Of a stretch of DNA of 64,000 nucleotides, positions 47,689 to 57,180 are shown piece after piece. Origin of the DNA: Duganella guangzhouensis (GTDB taxonomy: Bacteria > Pseudomonadota > Gammaproteobacteria > Burkholderiales > Burkholderiaceae_D); NCBI RefSeq assembly GCF_009674535.1, contig NZ_WKJK01000004.1, forward strand, positions 310,001 to 374,000, written 5' to 3'. A model generated the notes under the pieces. The model made no database searches and had not been told where the DNA came from. It saw only the letters and a list, made by a program, of their open reading frames with translations. The position numbers and the translations under genes are program-made. How positions within the stretch are numbered: the stretch's first letter is position 1; each line of letters begins with the position of its first letter.

Positions 47689-49128
47689 ATGAAAAACTTT
47701 AAATTCTCCTCGCTATTGCTGGTCCCTCTGTTTGCCATTCTGGCCGCCTGTGGTGGTGGCGGCGGTGGCGGCAGCAGTAGCAGCAGTTCGTCCGGCACCG
47801 TCACGCTGACCAGCATCGCCATCACCTCGGCGGCGTCGACCTCGATGGTGGTCGGCACCACCGCCCAGCTGACCGCCACCGGCACTTATTCCGACGGCTC
47901 GACCAAGCAGATCAGTGGCGCCACCTGGGCCACCAAGTCTGGCGCCACCACCGTGGTGTCGGCGGCCACCAGCGGCGTGGTCACGGCCAAGGCGGTCGGC
48001 AGCGAAACCGTCACCGCCACCTCCGGCACCGTGGTTGGCTCGATCAACCTGACCGTGATCGCGCCGTGGACCCAGTTCTCGGCCGGCGGCAACCAGACCA
48101 TCGCGCTCAAGGCCGATGGCCGCCTGTACAGCTGGGGCTCGAACATCCGCGGCCAGCTGGGCGACGGCACCAGCACCGACCGCAACGCGCCGGTGCAAGT
48201 GTCCGGCAACTCCACGCTGTGGAAACAGGTGGCGGTGGGCGACCGCTTCGCGGTGGCGATCCGCACCGACGGCACGCTGTGGGCCTGGGGCTACAACCTG
48301 AACGGTCAGCTGGGAGACGGCACCCAGACCGACCGCCTGACCCCGGTGCAGATCGGCAGCGCCAAGACCTGGACCTATGTGTCGGCCGGCCGCGCCCACG
48401 TGGCGGCACTGCAGACCACCACCTCCAGCAGCACCACCACTTCCTCGCTGTACACCTGGGGCAGCAATGTCAACGGCCAGCTGGGCGACGGCACCACGGT
48501 CGACAAGCTGGTGCCAACCAAGATCGGCACCGCCAGCTGGTTGTCGGTGGCGGCCGGCGATTCGCATACGGTCGGCATCCAGAGCACCGGCACGCTGTGG
48601 GGCTGGGGCAGCGCCACCTACGGTCAGGTCGGCACTGGCACCAGCAGCGGCAACGTGACGGCGCCAACGCAGATCGGCACCGCGACCTGGCTGTCGGTGG
48701 CGGTCGGCAGCTTCCACTCGCTGGCGATCAAGGCCGACAGTTCGCTGTACGCCTGGGGCAAGGGCGATTCCGGCCAGCTGGGCAACAACGGCAGCAGTCT
48801 GCAATCGGCACCGGTGCAAGTTGGCACCGCCACCAACTGGGCGCGCATTGCCGGTGGCGCTGCGCACAGCATGGGCGTGCAGAATGACGGCACGTTGTGG
48901 GGCTGGGGTTTGAACGATCAGGGCCAGTTGGGCGACGGCGGCACGGACAGCCTGTACCCGGTACAGATCGGCACGCTGAAAACCTGGAAAGCGGTCTCGG
49001 CCGGCGCCAATCACACGGCGGCGATGCAGGCTGACAGCACGCTGTGGACCTGGGGCCGCAACACCGAGGGCCAGCTGGGCAACGCCAGCAACACCACTTC
49101 GTCGACGCCGGTGAATATCGCTTACTAA
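47689..49128 (+). CDS. Lipoprotein with Ig-like (BIG2) and RCC1 repeat domains
   Basis: A 479-residue exported lipoprotein. The signal peptide ends in a lipobox LAAC, followed by a Gly then Ser linker. A BIG2-like Ig domain (about residues 40-125, SIAITSAASTSMVVG, TYSDGSTKQISGATW) precedes seven RCC1 repeats (about 130-479, each with SWG/AWG/TWG, GQLGDGT or a variant, and PVQIG). The RCC1 blades should close a seven-bladed propeller. Bacterial surface RCC1 proteins are often adhesins or host-interaction proteins, but nothing in the sequence fixes a partner. ATG at 47689 has GGAAG upstream. Confidence 0.85.
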   Translation: MKNFKFSSLLLVPLFAILAACGGGGGGGSSSSSSSGTVTLTSIAITSAASTSMVVGTTAQLTATGTYSDGSTKQISGATWATKSGATTVVSAATSGVVTAKAVGSETVTATSGTVVGSINLTVIAPWTQFSAGGNQTIALKADGRLYSWGSNIRGQLGDGTSTDRNAPVQVSGNSTLWKQVAVGDRFAVAIRTDGTLWAWGYNLNGQLGDGTQTDRLTPVQIGSAKTWTYVSAGRAHVAALQTTTSSSTTTSSLYTWGSNVNGQLGDGTTVDKLVPTKIGTASWLSVAAGDSHTVGIQSTGTLWGWGSATYGQVGTGTSSGNVTAPTQIGTATWLSVAVGSFHSLAIKADSSLYAWGKGDSGQLGNNGSSLQSAPVQVGTATNWARIAGGAAHSMGVQNDGTLWGWGLNDQGQLGDGGTDSLYPVQIGTLKTWKAVSAGANHTAAMQADSTLWTWGRNTEGQLGNASNTTSSTPVNIAY

Positions 49129-49168
49129 CTCAGTTACTAAGCTAATAAGCGCCGGCTTGGCGGCGCAA

Positions 49169-49209
49169 CAACGGACGGCGGGCGGCAGCCCGGCCGTCCG
49201 TTGCTTTTT
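49169..49209 (+). terminator. Rho-independent terminator of the RCC1 lipoprotein gene
   Basis: CAACGGACGGC (49169-49179) pairs with GCCGTCCGTTG (49193-49203), followed by CTTTTT. Confidence 0.88.
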
Positions 49210-49270
49210 GTACGGCCGGCACGGGGAAGCGGCTACACTAGAGCCAGTACCGTTTGCTTCCGGGGTGCCC

Positions 49271-52075
49271 GTGCCAGTCCGTTTCCATGCCCTAGCCCTA
49301 GCTCAGCTGTGTGTCGCCGCCCTGTTGCTGGTGGCCGCCCCGGTCTTGGCGGTGGAAAAAGTCACGCTGCAGCTCAAGCATGTGCACCAGTTTCAGTTCG
49401 CCGGCTATTACGCCGCCCAGGAGCTCGGTTATTACCGGGATGCCGGGCTGGAGGTGCGCATCCTCGAGGGCACGGATGGCAACGCGCCCGAGCGCGCAGT
49501 GATTACCGGCCGCGCCGAGTACGGCACCGGCAGCAGTGGTCTGCTGCTGGCGCGCATGGCCGGCAAGCCGGTGGTGGTGCTGGGCGTGATCTTCCAGCAT
49601 TCGCCGTACGCGCTGGCGATGCGCCAGACCAGCAGCGAGCCCGACATCCGCCGCCTGATCGGCAAGCGGGTCATGATCGACGCCCTCACCGACGACCTCG
49701 GCAACGCCGACGAGCTGCTGGCCTATCTGGCCAAGGAGGGCGTGCCACCGGCCAGCTTCCAGCGGGTGGCGCACAGCTTCAATCCGGACGATCTGATCAG
49801 CGGCCGCGTCGATGGCATGGCGGTTTACACCACCAACGAGCCGGACACTTTCGACCGCCTCGGATTCGCCTATGATATTTACAGCCCGCGCTCGGTCGGC
49901 ATCGATTTTTACGGCGACAACCTGTTTACCAGCGAGGCCGAGCTGGCCAACCATCCGGCCCGGGTCAAGGCATTCCGCGCCGCCAGCATGCGCGGCTGGC
50001 AGTGGGCCATGAGCCACCAGGAGGAGATGGCCGACCTCATCCTCAACAAGTATTCGCGTCGCAGCGACCGCCAGCACCTGCTGTACGAAGCGCGTCAGAT
50101 GGTGCCGCTGGTGCAGCCGGTGCTGGTGGAAATCGGTTACATGAATCCGGACCGCTGGCAGCATATTGCCGAGGTCTACGCCGGCCTCGGCATGATGCAG
50201 AAGAACGCCGGCTTTGAGGGCTTTCTATACCGCATCGACACCAGCCGCACCAGCCTGACCTGGCTGTATCGTGCGCTGGCGGTGGCGGCGCTGGTACTGG
50301 TGTTGGGCGCGGCCATCCACTTCAGTTTGCTGGCGCGCGAGCGCAAGAAGGCGCTGGAAGCGATCCGCAAGGGCGAGCTGCGCTTCCGCACCATGTTTGA
50401 GGCGTCGCCGCTGGGCATCGCGCTGATCGATTCGATCAGTTATGAATACCGCGACATCAATCTGCGTTACCAGGAAATTCTCGGCCGCTCGCAGCAGGAG
50501 TTGCGCGCCATGCATTGGCTGGATGTGGCCCATCCGGATGACATCGTGCAGGTCAAGGCGCAGATGGCGCTGCTGACCGCGCAGCAGATCGGCAGCTTCA
50601 AGGCGGTCAGCCGGCTGTTCAAGCCGGACGGCAGCGTGGCCTGGATCGAGGTGTCGGTGAACGCCATCGACACCGAGGCCGGCAGCCATCCGCATCACCT
50701 GTGCATGATCGAGGATGTGACCGCCAAGAAGCAGAGCGAACAGCTGATCTGGCAGCAGGCCAACTTCGATACCCTGACCCAGCTGCCCAACCGCCGCATG
50801 TTCCTCGACCGGCTGGGCCACGACTTGCTGAAGGCGCAGCGCGACAAGTCGCGGCTGGCGATTCTGTTCATCGATCTCGACCACTTCAAGGAAGTCAACG
50901 ACACGCTTGGCCACCAGCAGGGCGATGTGTTGCTGGTCGACGCCGCGCGCCGCATCAGCGCCTGCGTGCGCAAGTCGGACACGGTGGCGCGGCTGGGCGG
51001 CGACGAATTCACCGTCATCCTGTGCGAGCTGGAGGCGCCGGACCATGTGGAACGCATCGCTCAGGCCATTTTGAATCGCTTGCTGCTGCCGTTCGAGCTG
51101 GACGCGGAGCAGGCGTTTGTGTCGGCCAGCATCGGCATCACGCTGTATCCCGACGACGCACTGGAGATCGACGATCTGCTCAAGCACGCCGACCAGGCGA
51201 TGTATGCGGCCAAGGGAGCCGGCCGCAATCGCTATAGCTATTTCACGCCGGCGCTGCAGGTGGCGGCGCTGAGCCGCATGCGTCTGACCAATGATTTGCG
51301 CGGCGCGCTCAAGAGCAATCAGTTCGAACTGTATTTCCAGCCGATCGTGCATCTGGACAGCGGCACCATCCACAAGGCCGAGGCGCTGATACGCTGGAAT
51401 CATCCGCAGCGCGGGCTGGTGAGTCCGCTGGAATTCATTCCGCTGGCCGAGTCGAGCGGGCTGATTATCGAGATCGGCGAGTGGGTGTTCCGCGAATCGG
51501 CCAACTGGGCGCTGCGCTGGCGCCAGCAGGTGGACCCGGCATTCCAGGTCAGCCTGAACCAGTCGCCGCTGGAATTCCAGCGCGAGGGCAGTTCTTATCA
51601 GAGCTGGCTGCAGCATCTGCAAACGCTGGCGCTGCCCGGCCAGGCGCTGGTGGTGGAAATCACCGAAGGCTTGCTGCTGGACGCCAGCCACGCCGTCAGC
51701 CGCCGTCTGCTGCAGCTGCGCGACGCCGGCATCCAGGTCGCGCTGGACGACTTCGGCACCGGCTACTCGTCGCTGTCCTATCTGAAGAAGTTCGACATCG
51801 ATTACCTGAAGATCGACCGCTCCTTCACCCGCAACCTGGCGCCCGAGTCGAGCGACATGGCGCTGTCGGAAGCGATCATCGTCATGGCCCACAAGCTGGG
51901 CCTGAAAGTGATCGCGGAAGGGGTGGAAACGCCGGAGCAGCGCGCCCTGCTGGCGGCCGCCGGCTGCGACTACGGCCAGGGCTATCTGTTCGCCAAACCG
52001 ATGCCGGCCGACCAGTTCGACGCTTTTTTGCACAAAGCTATCTCGACAGCTGCTTCCATAGTTAAATCCAATTGA
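49271..52075 (+). CDS. NMT1-type periplasmic sensor / PAS / GGDEF / EAL c-di-GMP protein
   Basis: A 934-residue receptor. It has a signal peptide (ALAQLCVAALLLVAAPVLA) and an NMT1/THI5-like substrate-binding domain (about residues 30-320, HVHQFQFAGYYAAQELGYY). A membrane helix near residues 333-355 follows, then a PAS domain (about 370-495), GGDEF (R-L-G-G-D-E-F, residues 576-580) and EAL (E704 in EALIRWNHP; DDFGTGYSSLSYL; EGVET). Both output domains keep their motifs, so it could make or break c-di-GMP in response to a periplasmic ligand. GTG at 49271 is taken as start because it gives a good signal peptide with GGGG upstream; the 49265 GTG is nearly equal. Confidence 0.9.
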   Translation: MPVRFHALALAQLCVAALLLVAAPVLAVEKVTLQLKHVHQFQFAGYYAAQELGYYRDAGLEVRILEGTDGNAPERAVITGRAEYGTGSSGLLLARMAGKPVVVLGVIFQHSPYALAMRQTSSEPDIRRLIGKRVMIDALTDDLGNADELLAYLAKEGVPPASFQRVAHSFNPDDLISGRVDGMAVYTTNEPDTFDRLGFAYDIYSPRSVGIDFYGDNLFTSEAELANHPARVKAFRAASMRGWQWAMSHQEEMADLILNKYSRRSDRQHLLYEARQMVPLVQPVLVEIGYMNPDRWQHIAEVYAGLGMMQKNAGFEGFLYRIDTSRTSLTWLYRALAVAALVLVLGAAIHFSLLARERKKALEAIRKGELRFRTMFEASPLGIALIDSISYEYRDINLRYQEILGRSQQELRAMHWLDVAHPDDIVQVKAQMALLTAQQIGSFKAVSRLFKPDGSVAWIEVSVNAIDTEAGSHPHHLCMIEDVTAKKQSEQLIWQQANFDTLTQLPNRRMFLDRLGHDLLKAQRDKSRLAILFIDLDHFKEVNDTLGHQQGDVLLVDAARRISACVRKSDTVARLGGDEFTVILCELEAPDHVERIAQAILNRLLLPFELDAEQAFVSASIGITLYPDDALEIDDLLKHADQAMYAAKGAGRNRYSYFTPALQVAALSRMRLTNDLRGALKSNQFELYFQPIVHLDSGTIHKAEALIRWNHPQRGLVSPLEFIPLAESSGLIIEIGEWVFRESANWALRWRQQVDPAFQVSLNQSPLEFQREGSSYQSWLQHLQTLALPGQALVVEITEGLLLDASHAVSRRLLQLRDAGIQVALDDFGTGYSSLSYLKKFDIDYLKIDRSFTRNLAPESSDMALSEAIIVMAHKLGLKVIAEGVETPEQRALLAAAGCDYGQGYLFAKPMPADQFDAFLHKAISTAASIVKSN

Positions 52076-52161
52076 AACTATTGGAACAATCAATTTTGCA
52101 AATAGGGTAAAAACCCTTAAACTGGCGTCTCATTGATTCACAACCCAACGAGGAAACCACA

Positions 52162-52725
52162 ATGTCCCTGATCAATACCCAAATCAAACCATTCAAGGCT
52201 ACCGCATACCACGCCGGCAAATTCATCGACGTGAGCGACGAGTCCCTGAAAGGCAAGTGGTCCGTTCTGATGTTCTACCCAGCCGACTTCACCTTCGTGT
52301 GCCCAACCGAACTGGAAGACCTGGCCGAGCAACAGCCTGAATTCGCCAAACTGGGCGTGGAAGTCTACGGCGTGTCGACCGACACCCACTTCGCGCACAA
52401 AGCATGGCACGACACCTCGGACGCGATCAAGAAAGTGAACTACCCACTGATCGGCGACCCAACCGGCACCCTGTCGCGTAACTTCGAAGTGATGATCGAA
52501 GAAGAAGGCCTGGCGCTGCGCGGCACCTTCGTGATCAATCCAGAAGGCCAGATCAAAGTGCTGGAAGTGCACGACAACGGCATCGGCCGCGACGCTTCGG
52601 AACTGCTGCGCAAAGTCAAAGCAGCGAAATACGTTGCCGAGCACCCAGGCCAAGTGTGCCCAGCTAAATGGACCGAGGGTGCAGCTACCCTGACCCCATC
52701 GCTGGACCTGGTCGGCAAGATCTAA
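52162..52725 (+). CDS. ahpC: Alkyl hydroperoxide reductase subunit C (peroxiredoxin)
   Basis: A 187-residue 2-Cys peroxiredoxin. The peroxidatic Cys is C47 in [14 protein letters not shown] and the resolving Cys is C166 in VCPAKW. It reduces H2O2 and organic peroxides, and is recycled by AhpF, encoded 96 bp downstream. RBS GAGGAAA before the ATG. No clear OxyR site was recognised. Confidence 0.97.
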   Translation: MSLINTQIKPFKATAYHAGKFIDVSDESLKGKWSVLMFYPADFTFVCPTELEDLAEQQPEFAKLGVEVYGVSTDTHFAHKAWHDTSDAIKKVNYPLIGDPTGTLSRNFEVMIEEEGLALRGTFVINPEGQIKVLEVHDNGIGRDASELLRKVKAAKYVAEHPGQVCPAKWTEGAATLTPSLDLVGKI

Positions 52726-52821
52726 ATCTTGACTGACAAAGCAGCAAACAAGTAGTTACCGCGATGCCGGACCGGGCGTCCGGCCCGGCATACGCCTAAA
52801 TATTTGTAAAGGAAGAAAATC

Positions 52822-54420
52822 ATGTTGGATGCTACCCTCAAAACCCAGTTGAAAGCCTACCTGGAAAAAGTGGTTTATCCACTGGAGCTGGTCGCCTCTC
52901 TCGATGACAGCGCCAAAGCCCGTGAGATGAAAGAACTGCTCCTCGAAATCAGCGAGTTGAGCGACAAGATCTCGCTGGTCGAGCGCACCGAAGCTGGCGT
53001 ACGCGCACCGTCGTTCAGCATCAACCGTACCGGCACCGATATCAGCGTGCGTTTCGCCGCGATTCCGATGGGCCACGAATTCACCTCGCTGGTGCTGGCG
53101 CTGCTGCAAGTCGGCGGCCACACCATCAAATTTGACGAAGCCGTGATCGAGCAAATCCGCAACCTGGATGGCGATTACGAATTCGAAACCTTCATGTCGC
53201 TGACCTGCCATAACTGCCCGGACGTGGTGCAGGCGCTGAACGCCATGTCGGTGATTAACCCACGCATCAAAGTCACCACCATCGACGGCGGCCTGTTCGC
53301 CAAGGAAGTCGAGGAGCGCCAAATCATGGCGGTGCCGATGATGTTCCTGAACGGCCAGCATTTCGGCCAGGGCCGTACCTCGGTCGAGGAAATCCTCGCC
53401 AAGCTGGATACCAATGCCAGCGTGCGCCAGGCGGCTGAGCTGAGCAAGAAAGACGTGTTCGACGTGCTGATCGTCGGCGGTGGCCCCGCCGGCGCCGCGG
53501 CGGCCATCTACGCCGCCCGCAAAGGCATCCGTACCGGTGTGCTGGCCGAGCGTTTCGGCGGCCAGGTGCTGGACACCTTGGCGATCGAGAACTTCATTTC
53601 GGTGAAAGAGACCGAAGGGCCGAAGTTTGCCGTCGCGCTGGAACAGCACGTCAAGGAATACGAAGTCGACATCATGAACACCCAGCGCGCCAGCAAGCTG
53701 GTGTCGGTGGGCAAGCGCATCGAAGTGCAGACCGCTTCCGGCGCGGTGCTGAAAGCCAAGTCGGTGATTCTGGCGACTGGCGCTCGCTGGCGTGAAATCA
53801 ACGTGCCGGGCGAGAAGGAATACCGTAACCACGGCGTGGCTTACTGCCCGCACTGCGACGGTCCGCTGTTCAAGGGCAAGCGGGTGGCGGTGATTGGCGG
53901 CGGCAACTCCGGCGTGGAAGCGGCGATCGACCTGGCCGGCATCGTCAAGCATGTGACGCTGATCGAGTTCGGCGCTGAACTGCGCGCCGACGCGGTGCTG
54001 CAACGCAAGCTGCGCAGCCTGCCTAACGTGGACGTGATCGTTTCGGCGCAAACCACCGAGATCCACGGCGACGGCAAGATCGTCAACGCGCTGAGCTACA
54101 AGGATCGGGTGTCGGGCGAAGCCAAGAAGGTTGAGCTGGAAGGTGTGTTTGTGCAGATCGGCCTGGTGCCGAACACCGAGTGGCTGAAGGACACGGTGGC
54201 GTTGTCGCGTCACGGCGAGATCGAAGTCGATGCGCGTGGTCAGACCTCGCTGCCGGGCGTGTTTGCCGCCGGCGACGTTACCACCGTGCCGTACAAGCAG
54301 ATCATCATCGCCACCGGCGAGGGTGCGAAAGCGGCACTGTCGGCCTTCGACCACCTGATCCGCTCGGACGACGACGAAGCCGTCACCGAATCGGCAGAAA
54401 AGCACGCGCTGACCGCCTAA
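52822..54420 (+). CDS. ahpF: Alkyl hydroperoxide reductase subunit F
   Basis: A 532-residue flavoprotein. The N-terminal thioredoxin-like part has the CxxC C129/C132 (LTCHNCPDV). The C-terminal thioredoxin-reductase-like part has FAD-binding [10 protein letters not shown], redox CxxC C342/C345 (AYCPHCDGP), an NAD(P) site [10 protein letters not shown] and GVFAAGDVT. It transfers electrons from NADH to AhpC. The ATG at 52822 follows GGAAG. A strong terminator follows. Confidence 0.97.
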   Translation: MLDATLKTQLKAYLEKVVYPLELVASLDDSAKAREMKELLLEISELSDKISLVERTEAGVRAPSFSINRTGTDISVRFAAIPMGHEFTSLVLALLQVGGHTIKFDEAVIEQIRNLDGDYEFETFMSLTCHNCPDVVQALNAMSVINPRIKVTTIDGGLFAKEVEERQIMAVPMMFLNGQHFGQGRTSVEEILAKLDTNASVRQAAELSKKDVFDVLIVGGGPAGAAAAIYAARKGIRTGVLAERFGGQVLDTLAIENFISVKETEGPKFAVALEQHVKEYEVDIMNTQRASKLVSVGKRIEVQTASGAVLKAKSVILATGARWREINVPGEKEYRNHGVAYCPHCDGPLFKGKRVAVIGGGNSGVEAAIDLAGIVKHVTLIEFGAELRADAVLQRKLRSLPNVDVIVSAQTTEIHGDGKIVNALSYKDRVSGEAKKVELEGVFVQIGLVPNTEWLKDTVALSRHGEIEVDARGQTSLPGVFAAGDVTTVPYKQIIIATGEGAKAALSAFDHLIRSDDDEAVTESAEKHALTA

Positions 54421-54443
54421 GTTTCGCCAACATTGCATTGCAA

Positions 54444-54466
54444 CGGGAGCCTTGGCTCCCGTTTTT
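54444..54466 (+). terminator. Rho-independent terminator of ahpF
   Basis: CGGGAGCC (54444-54451) pairs with GGCTCCCG (54454-54461), followed by TTTTT. Confidence 0.93.
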
Positions 54467-54616
54467 ATTTACGCAGCACCCCAGAGTCACGACCGAATTC
54501 GCTGAGCATGGTATCCAATCCCCGGAAACCAAATAAACGGTGTAGGCAAAGATAGCGAGGACTTCGCTGCTGCATTCCTGCGCCAGCAATTGATACATGG
54601 CGGGCATGATGATGGC

Positions 54617-54811
54617 TCATTTAATTTTGAACGTCTCTTTCCACGCTGCGTCTAATGCGGCCCGAATCTCTTCGCTAGTGAACTGTGCGCTGGGCCAGTC
54701 GTCGAAGAACCTCTTTGGTCTAGGCTTACCGGCACGTTCGTTGCGCATGTCTTCATCCACGGCACGGCAAATTTCGCGGATTTCTGCCGAGGTAAGATTG
54801 TCGAATCTCAT
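54617..54811 (-). CDS. Small hypothetical protein (64 aa)
   Basis: A 64-residue soluble helical protein, MRFDNLTSAEIREICRAVDE, with ERAGKPRPKRFFDDW and an end EEIRAALDAAWKETFKIK. No family recognised. A clear GGAGG lies 8 bases before its ATG, and GC is lower than in the neighbours. It follows the AI-2E gene on the same strand by about 80 bp. The 54471-54616 stretch downstream holds only short frames. Confidence 0.6.
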   Translation of the reverse strand: MRFDNLTSAEIREICRAVDEDMRNERAGKPRPKRFFDDWPSAQFTSEEIRAALDAAWKETFKIK

Positions 54812-54890
54812 AATGTGGCCTCCGGTAGGGGTCTTTGGCCAGTGTACGCCGCATGAAGCGGCGCACGGTTGATGCGAGTTTGACGCAGGT

Positions 54891-56018
54891 CTAGACGCTC
54901 AGGTCGTAGCTGGCCTGTTTGGCGCGCAGGTCCATGGCGTTGCGGTGGCGGGCGCGCAGGCGTGGGTCGGTGATCAGGCGGCCCAGGGTTTCTCCAACTA
55001 CCATCACCACGCCCAGCAAAGGCAGCACCAGCATCAGCCCGGCCACGCCGGCCACCGAGCCGCCGATGAAGATCATCAGCACGGTGATCAGTGGATGGAT
55101 GTGCAGGCTGCGCCCCAAGGTCAGCGGCATGAACACGAAGTCGTCCAGCAGGCGCACCAGGATGAAGACGCAGATCGCCAGGTAGGCCACCGATGGGTTG
55201 GATGGCGCATCGGTCGAGGCCACCATCACCACCAGCATGCAGCCGACGATGGAGCCGACGTACGGCACCCAGGCCAGCACCGCCGCGATCAGGCCCAGCA
55301 CCAGCGGCGAGGAAACGCCAATCACCCACAGGCCCAGCGCCAGCACCACCGTGTCCAGCATGGTCAGGCGCAGCAAGCCCTGGAAGTAGCGGTGCGCGGT
55401 CTGGTCGACTTCGTGCAGCAGGCACAGCGTGCGTTCGAAGAAGGCGTTCGGCACCGCGCGCGCGAGGAATTTTTTGAAGCGCAGGCCATCGCGCAAAAAG
55501 AAGAAGGTCAGGAACGGCGCCAGCAGCATCGACGGCAGCCAGCCCACCACCGTCACCAGGATGTCGGTCAGGTGCGACTGGATGAAGGCGCCGGTGAATT
55601 CGCTCATGCGCTGGTTGACGGTGTCGGCCAGTTGCGCCTGGCGCAGGATGGGGAACTGTTCTTCCAGCGCCACCATGGTATGACGCACGAACTCCAGCCC
55701 ACCGGCCAGGTAGATGCCGAGTATCTCTTGCGACGATGGTCCCGGCGCGGATTTCCAGTACACCGCTGCCAGCACCGCCAGCGTCACCAGCAGCACGAAC
55801 ACGGCGCCGACCAGCAGGGTGGCGGCGCTCTGGCTGAAGCCGGTGCGGATCAGGCGCTGCACCGGCGGTTGCAGGATGTAGTACAGCACGATGCCAAGCA
55901 GGAAGGGGATGGCCAGGAACAGCATCTGCTGCAGCAGGAACAGCAGCACGCAGGTGGCGGCGATGATGCCGCTCCACACCACCGGTCCGCCGCGCTGTTG
56001 AGACGGCAGCAGATTCAT
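54891..56018 (-). CDS. AI-2E family transporter (PerM-like)
   Basis: A 375-residue integral membrane protein of the PF01594 family. It has N-terminal helices (IIAATCVLLFLLQQMLFLAI), the central cytoplasmic/periplasmic part, the conserved PFLTFFFLRDG and AVLAWVPYVGSIVGCMLVV blocks, and C-terminal helices (LITVLMIFIGGSVAGVAGL). Members export or conduct varied small molecules; the AI-2 role is established only for a few. The start overlaps the stop of the cyclic-nucleotide-binding protein (ATGA). Confidence 0.9.
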   Translation of the reverse strand: MNLLPSQQRGGPVVWSGIIAATCVLLFLLQQMLFLAIPFLLGIVLYYILQPPVQRLIRTGFSQSAATLLVGAVFVLLVTLAVLAAVYWKSAPGPSSQEILGIYLAGGLEFVRHTMVALEEQFPILRQAQLADTVNQRMSEFTGAFIQSHLTDILVTVVGWLPSMLLAPFLTFFFLRDGLRFKKFLARAVPNAFFERTLCLLHEVDQTAHRYFQGLLRLTMLDTVVLALGLWVIGVSSPLVLGLIAAVLAWVPYVGSIVGCMLVVMVASTDAPSNPSVAYLAICVFILVRLLDDFVFMPLTLGRSLHIHPLITVLMIFIGGSVAGVAGLMLVLPLLGVVMVVGETLGRLITDPRLRARHRNAMDLRAKQASYDLSV

Positions 56019-56497
56019 AGCGCTTCCAGTTGCGGCTTGCCGGTCATCCAGTCGCGCAGGCGCTGGCCGATGTGGCGCGCCAGGGCCAGCGAGATTTTAT
56101 AGCCGATCACGGGATCGGTATCCATCAGGCCCATGAAGTCGGCACGGAAGAACACCGCCAGTTCGCAATTGTCGAGCGCGCGCGTTTGTGCGTTGCGTGG
56201 CGAGTTGTCCAGCAGCGCCAGGTCGCCAAAGAAGGAGCCGGGCAACAGTTCGGCCACCACCTCGCGCGTCTCCGCCAACTGGCGGCTGATGATGACGCGG
56301 CCCGACATCACCAGATACAGCGCCTGGCCTTCCTCGCCCTCGTCGAAGATGATTTCATCGGCCAGATAGCGGCGCTCGTGCATCAGGCCGTCGACGATTT
56401 TCAGTTCGAGCGGCGTCAGTGTCGAGAACAGGGCCGAATCTCTCAGTCGCAGCAGGCGCGGCGACAGCTCGGGCGATTTGAGGAAACCGAAAATCAA
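56015..56497 (-). CDS. Cyclic nucleotide-binding domain protein
   Basis: A 160-residue protein with one CRP-like cNMP-binding domain (SALFSTLTPLELKIVDGLM, EIIFDEGEEGQALYLVMSGR, ELLPGSFFGDLALLDNSPRN) and a helical end without a DNA-binding domain. TTG at 56497 follows TGGAG and gives MIFGFLKSPELS, a natural start. An ATG at 56533 adds 12 Pro-rich residues. It is ATGA-coupled to the AI-2E transporter, so it probably modulates that protein. Ligand unproven. Confidence 0.85.
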   Translation of the reverse strand: MIFGFLKSPELSPRLLRLRDSALFSTLTPLELKIVDGLMHERRYLADEIIFDEGEEGQALYLVMSGRVIISRQLAETREVVAELLPGSFFGDLALLDNSPRNAQTRALDNCELAVFFRADFMGLMDTDPVIGYKISLALARHIGQRLRDWMTGKPQLEAL

Positions 56498-56577
56498 GGG
56501 AACTCCAGGCAGGGGAAGGGGGGGCAACACCATTGTCGCCGGTTTTGCTTGTTTACTGGGCACTTGTTGCTGAAAAA

Positions 56578-57180
56578 TCACAGTTGCAGAGTTCCTACCA
56601 AGGGCAGAATCGGTTCCAGATGGCTGGTCAGCAGGATGACTTGGCGCGCCAGTCGCTCCGGCGTTGAAAGTTGCTGGCGCAGGTAGGCCATGGCGTCGGC
56701 GTCGAGACCGTTGAAGGGCTCGTCGATCAGCAGCAGGCGCACCGGCAGCGACAGGGCCAGCGCCAGTTGCATCTTCTTGTGCTGGCCTAGCGACAGCGTG
56801 GTGACCGGCTGATCCAGTGTCGGCAGCAGGTGGAAGGCGGCCAGTTCGGTGTTGAGATGCTCGGCATCGGCGCTGTATAGCGCGACGTGCATGTCCAGTA
56901 CCTCGCGAACGGTCAGCCACGGCAGTTGCGGCGTGTCGCCGCCGCAGTAGTAGCAATGGCGGCGGTACACCAGCGGCTGGGCGTGGATTTCGATGTCGGC
57001 CAGCCAGATGGCGCCGGCGTGCGGCGTCAGCGCGCCGCCGGCCAGTTTCAGCAGCGTGGTCTTGCCGGCGCCGTTCTCGCCGCGCAGCCAGGTGATGCCG
57101 GGAGTTAGCGTCAGATTGAATTCGCGGAACAGCGGGTGGCTGGCATATTCAAAGTTGAGCTGTTCGATTCTTAATTCCAT
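56578..57180 (-). CDS. ABC transporter ATP-binding protein
   Basis: A 200-residue, short ABC ATPase with Walker A GENGAGKTTL, the signature TTLSLGQHKKMQLALAL, Walker B RLLLIDEPFNGLDAD and a switch His (TSHLEP). Short ATPases like this occur in simple ABC-2-type or bacteriocin/cytochrome-type exporters. It overlaps by 10 bp the membrane protein upstream, which is the likely permease. Confidence 0.88.
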   Translation of the reverse strand: MELRIEQLNFEYASHPLFREFNLTLTPGITWLRGENGAGKTTLLKLAGGALTPHAGAIWLADIEIHAQPLVYRRHCYYCGGDTPQLPWLTVREVLDMHVALYSADAEHLNTELAAFHLLPTLDQPVTTLSLGQHKKMQLALALSLPVRLLLIDEPFNGLDADAMAYLRQQLSTPERLARQVILLTSHLEPILPLVGTLQL

